DNA of 64,000 nucleotides, taken from the NCBI RefSeq assembly GCF_007754155.1, contig NZ_CP037423.1, forward strand, positions 4,712,001 through 4,776,000, in the 5' to 3' direction. The notes under the pieces are model-generated. The model was not told the origin of the DNA. It searched no databases and worked only from the letters and a program-made list of their open reading frames with translations. This DNA is from Stieleria neptunia (GTDB lineage Bacteria > Planctomycetota > Planctomycetia > Pirellulales > Pirellulaceae). Of the stretch, positions 61,202 through 64,000 are shown one piece after another. The position numbers and the translations under genes were made by a program. Each line of letters begins with the position of its first letter. The first letter of the stretch is position 1.

Positions 61202-62076
61202 GGATGTTCGCGGGATCAGTCGGGAGCCAACCGGACGACACGGACATGCGGCCACGCATCGTTGTGCTGTGTCGATCTGGTTGGTGAGTTCTTAGGGAAT
61301 CCATCGAGCCGGAAAAGCAGCCAAAGCGTTGGCAAGAAAAGCAGCCAACCTAGCTCCGCTGGGTGGCATCTCAGCCTCCCGGATCGACGAGGGTCTTGAA
61401 TCGTCGAGGTTGAAAATCGAGCCCCCCGGTGGTGTGGCCGCAGCGTTTTGCGGACACGTGGGTAGTGGGGCGCGATTTCTTCACGTCGCGTTCATCAAGT
61501 GGGCGAGATTCTATGTTTGCTAGCACGCAAGTCAAACCGATTGCTAGCAAGTTGTGGATGCTTTTTTTTTCGACCCGGACGATCATTCGACTGGGGCAAT
61601 AATTCCCGGTCGCATGCCCGACTCCGGCCATCACCGTTGTCAAACCTGCCCGCTTTGTGAGAGTTTTCCGAGGGGTGGAAAAAGTGTCGCCCGCGACGGG
61701 ACCGCATCCCGCTTGCGCTCCGTGGTGTGTATGCAAAGTCTTACTGTGCAGTGGTTTGTGTCGTCTGGATGGAGAGCGGAGTCGAAAACCGGCCGCACCA
61801 ACGGTGACGCATCGATCCTGCCCGGTCGACGAAAATCTGTCTGCGGCCGCGACGAAGCGTCGGGAAAACGAACGGCCTGCCGATTAGCACTACGGTATTG
61901 GACAGATGTGCTCCTAATCATTTCGGCACCAGTTCAATTCCGCACGATGTAATGTTCGGGGGTCTTGCTATACTCCATGTGGCTCGTGTTGGGGTTTCAT
62001 GGACTTTGGCGAAGGGGCCACCTACACTGTTCATGTTGTCACTGCGACGACATCACACCGTTTACTGAGAAGGCTA
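61202..62076. other. Intergenic region between dnaA and lexA
   Basis: This shared upstream region holds the divergent promoters of dnaA and lexA. I see no gene. One DnaA-box-like word, TTGTGGATG (61549-61557), precedes an eight-T run, but a cluster of boxes is lacking. TATACT at 61969-61974 is a possible -10 for lexA. No clear SOS-box palindrome was recognised. It is not convincing as the replication origin. Confidence 0.45.
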
Positions 62077-62679
62077 ATGGGGACCAAGCAACTCACCGAC
62101 CGCCAACGGCGGGTATACGAGTTGATTCGAGAGTTAATTCTCAACCGGGGCTATGGACCAACGGTTCGTGAGATCGGCGAGGCATTTGGCATCAAGAGCC
62201 CCAATGGGGTGATGTGTCACTTGCGCGCGCTGGAGCGAAAGGGCCTGATTCATCGCAGCCCCAACAAGTCGCGTGCGATCGAGTTGACGGAGAAGATTGA
62301 CCGCCAGAATCACAGTCTGCCGATGGCCGGGATGGTCGCCGCCGGAACGACGGCGTTGGCGTTCGAGCAGAGCGACACGATGGATTTCAGCGGGATGTTT
62401 TGCCAGAACGACCGTTTCATCCTGCAGGTGTCGGGTGATTCGATGATCGAGGCGCACATCCAGGACGGCGACTTCGTCGTCATTCAAAAGCAGGAGTCGG
62501 CCGAACCGGGTCAGATGGTGGTGGCGGAGCTCCCCAGTGGAGACTCGACGCTCAAGTTTTGGTTCCCGGAAGAGGGCCGGATTCGGCTGCAGCCCGCCAA
62601 CGCCGAGATGTCGCCGTTGTATGTCGACGACGCCAAGGTCGTCGGCGTCGCCGTCGGCGTGGTGCGGAACGTGTTGTAA
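62077..62679 (+). CDS. lexA: SOS repressor LexA
   Basis: From the ATG at 62077, with GAGAAGG upstream, the protein has 200 residues, the normal length. The N-terminal winged helix (LTDRQRRVYELIRELI, YGPTVREIGEAFGIKSPNGV) binds operators. The C-terminal S24 peptidase-like domain has the Ala-Gly self-cleavage site in GMVAAGTT, the nucleophile Ser in VSGDSMIEA and the Lys in STLKFWF. RecA filaments trigger self-cleavage and release the SOS genes. The longer frame to 61999 adds residues not found in LexA. Confidence 0.95.
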   Translation: MGTKQLTDRQRRVYELIRELILNRGYGPTVREIGEAFGIKSPNGVMCHLRALERKGLIHRSPNKSRAIELTEKIDRQNHSLPMAGMVAAGTTALAFEQSDTMDFSGMFCQNDRFILQVSGDSMIEAHIQDGDFVVIQKQESAEPGQMVVAELPSGDSTLKFWFPEEGRIRLQPANAEMSPLYVDDAKVVGVAVGVVRNVL

Positions 62680-62711
62680 GCAGCGGTCGGGGTGGATCTG
62701 CTGAGTCAGTG

Positions 62712-62779
62712 GTGAGCCGCTGGCCGTAAGGCCTCGGGCGGGCGTCGAAATGCCCGGCCGCTTACGCGTCGCGGCTCAC
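62712..62779. repeat. REP-like hairpin after lexA
   Basis: The outer arms GTGAGCCGC (62712-62720) and GCGGCTCAC (62771-62779) are perfect; inner GC-rich segments (GGCCTCGGGCGGG and CCCGGCCGC) pair imperfectly. It lies between convergent lexA and ndk and may serve as a terminator or be a dispersed palindrome. Confidence 0.65.
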
Positions 62780-62887
62780 TAAATCGACAGCCCGCTCGCA
62801 CCGTTCCGCTAACAGCTTCAGCCCCCAAAAGCGGATCGTGACGCCGGGCGTGAGAGTTGCTGCGGCAATCAACGCCTGGGGCGTTCG

Positions 62888-63358
62888 TTACTCGTCGCCG
62901 GCGCGCATGAAGGGCGTCAGCACGGGTTCGTAGCGGCAGATCTCGCTGTCTTCAAAGTAGATGCCCAGCTCTCGTTTGGCGGCTTCGGCACCGTCACTGG
63001 CGTGGACCAGGTTCATCTGGCGGCTGCTGCTGAAATCGCCGCGGATGGTTCCGGCGGCGGCATTGAGTCCGCTGGTGGCACCCAGCATATCGCGAACGAC
63101 TTTGATGACGTCCAGCCCGTCGATTGCCATGGCGACGATCGGGGCCGAGGTGATGAACGCTTCCAGGCTCGGGTAAAACGGCTTGTCGACGTGTTCGGCG
63201 TAGTGCTGTTTCGCCATTTCCGGCGTCACCTTCAGCATCTTCATTGCAACGATGTTCAAGCCTTTGGCTTCGAATCGCGCGATCAATTGTCCCATCAATC
63301 GCCGCTGGACCGCGTCGGGTTTGAGAAGAACCAGGGTGCGTTGCATCAGATCACTCAT
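62888..63358 (-). CDS. ndk: Nucleoside diphosphate kinase
   Basis: From the ATG at 63358, with GGAG upstream, the protein has 156 residues; a longer frame to 63400 is unlikely. Ndk motifs are clear: RTLVLLKPDAVQRRLMG at the start, MLGATSGLNAAAGTIRGDF (the nucleotide-binding loop) and NLVHASDG with the catalytic His. It transfers the gamma phosphate between NTPs and NDPs to balance nucleotide pools. It converges on lexA with a REP-like hairpin between. Confidence 0.95.
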   Translation of the reverse strand: MSDLMQRTLVLLKPDAVQRRLMGQLIARFEAKGLNIVAMKMLKVTPEMAKQHYAEHVDKPFYPSLEAFITSAPIVAMAIDGLDVIKVVRDMLGATSGLNAAAGTIRGDFSSSRQMNLVHASDGAEAAKRELGIYFEDSEICRYEPVLTPFMRAGDE

Positions 63359-63671
63359 CAAAAATAAACTCCACTCAAGCCTTTCGGATGTTTGCGGCAA
63401 CCGCCGAGGACTTTGTGCGGGGCCGTGTCGAAACGATTTCGGCGCGAATTATCAGCTTCTGTGGGGCTGGCGCGAAGCGGGTATTAAGTGTTCGGTTCGG
63501 ACCTGATAGATTTCAGCGTCCCCAGCCCGACCGGGGGAATGGCCCGACCGTGGCAATGGCGTGACCGAGAGCATGGATTGTCAGCGTGTCGCGCGCCCGA
63601 ACGGGGCATCGATTGGTGCCCGGGCCAGTGGTCGGATCGACATCGGAAGATAAGAATCTCAAAAAGGCGAC

Positions 63672-64000
63672 ATGATGACAGAAGCTGAGCAGCATGACGG
63701 GGACGAAGCCCAGGGGAACGAGCAGCACGGGCATGCGCATGTGCATTCGCATGGTTCGGGCGGCTCGCAGAAAAAGCGGATCTTGTTGGTACCGTATCCC
63801 AAGTTCATTTTCATGTATCCGACGTTGATCGTCTCGATCATTGCGACGTTGGTGTTGTGGATCGGCGGCCATTCGATTGCCGATCCGGCCGAGACCGTGC
63901 CGGTGGTGATGACGGGGTTGTTTCTGTGCGTCATGATGGCGAACTTGTTCATCATTGTGTTTGATTTTCCGCGGGCGACGTCGTTGACGCTGGTGTTCAT
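63672..64000 (+). CDS. Membrane protein with His-rich N-terminus, partial
   Basis: The frame opens at ATG 63672 (or 63675) and runs off the end of the window without a stop, so only about 109 residues are visible. The N-terminus is polar and rich in His (QHGHAHVHSHGSGG), a possible metal-binding patch. Two hydrophobic segments follow (FIFMYPTLIVSIIATLVLWI and VVMTGLFLCVMMANLFIIVF). I cannot name the family from this part. Minus-strand frames in the same place are shadows. Confidence 0.7.
   Translation, partial: MMTEAEQHDGDEAQGNEQHGHAHVHSHGSGGSQKKRILLVPYPKFIFMYPTLIVSIIATLVLWIGGHSIADPAETVPVVMTGLFLCVMMANLFIIVFDFPRATSLTLVF

Noticed and set aside
61202..62076. Replication origin
   Set aside because: Only one weak DnaA-box-like word and no AT-rich unwinding region were found.
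1..64000. tRNA, rRNA, tmRNA and riboswitches
   Set aside because: I recognised none of their conserved sequences by reading; a covariance-model scan would be needed to exclude them.

Overview
The window looks like chromosomal DNA of a planctomycete, most likely a Pirellulaceae relative of Rhodopirellula. The evidence is a set of lineage-typical families: a Rhodopirellula-type DDE transposase (ISAzo13 group), the PVC-type membrane-bound dehydrogenase and its haem partner, a TIGR02999-type ECF sigma factor, Ser/Thr kinases with WD40 repeats, a dockerin protein with an N-terminal LEDR motif, RFSIRTLL-type membrane leaders, a PEP-CTERM protein and a CehA/McbA metallohydrolase. No rRNA or tRNA gene and no CRISPR array was recognised.

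Positions 1-12,080 are a mobile, repeat-rich island. It holds one intact tyrosine recombinase and several truncated recombinase pieces, a primase-like fragment fused to a recombinase tail, an Rpn-type PD-(D/E)XK nuclease, and a complete IS66-family element with an 8-bp target duplication. It also holds two orphan RHS core fragments. Each carries a different C-terminal domain and is followed at once by a small exported or membrane protein, which is the layout of a polymorphic toxin with its immunity protein. Three families of long dispersed repeats tie the island together. A second patch of the same material (XerC tail, Rpn nuclease, RAYT-like mini-element) lies at 28,060-30,253.

Positions 12,115-28,058 are a signalling and surface-protein block: a secreted hypothetical protein, an ECF sigma factor facing an FHA-like/Ser-Thr kinase, and a giant zinc-ribbon/kinase/WD40 gene. 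That gene is broken twice by inverted copies of one 1326-bp ISAzo13-type element. Removing both elements and one copy of each 3-bp target duplication restores a single 4839-nt frame. Upstream on the same strand is a 1553-residue cell-surface protein with CARDB-like, lipase-3 and dockerin parts.

Positions 30,594-57,484 are mostly ordinary core and accessory genes: two SPFH proteins; a cytochrome/dehydrogenase operon flanked by minisatellites of one family; an RND efflux pair; an ADP-ribosylglycohydrolase with a phosphotransferase; a PEP-CTERM protein; a leucine-rich repeat-like protein; a CehA/McbA hydrolase; a MacA/MacB-like pair with no ATPase beside it; an ACR3 arsenite exporter; a BON protein and a secreted hypothetical protein.

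Positions 57,757-64,000 hold information-processing genes: dnaB and dnaA on the minus strand, then lexA, ndk and the start of a membrane protein. All function calls come from reading the translated sequence for motifs; no database search was run.
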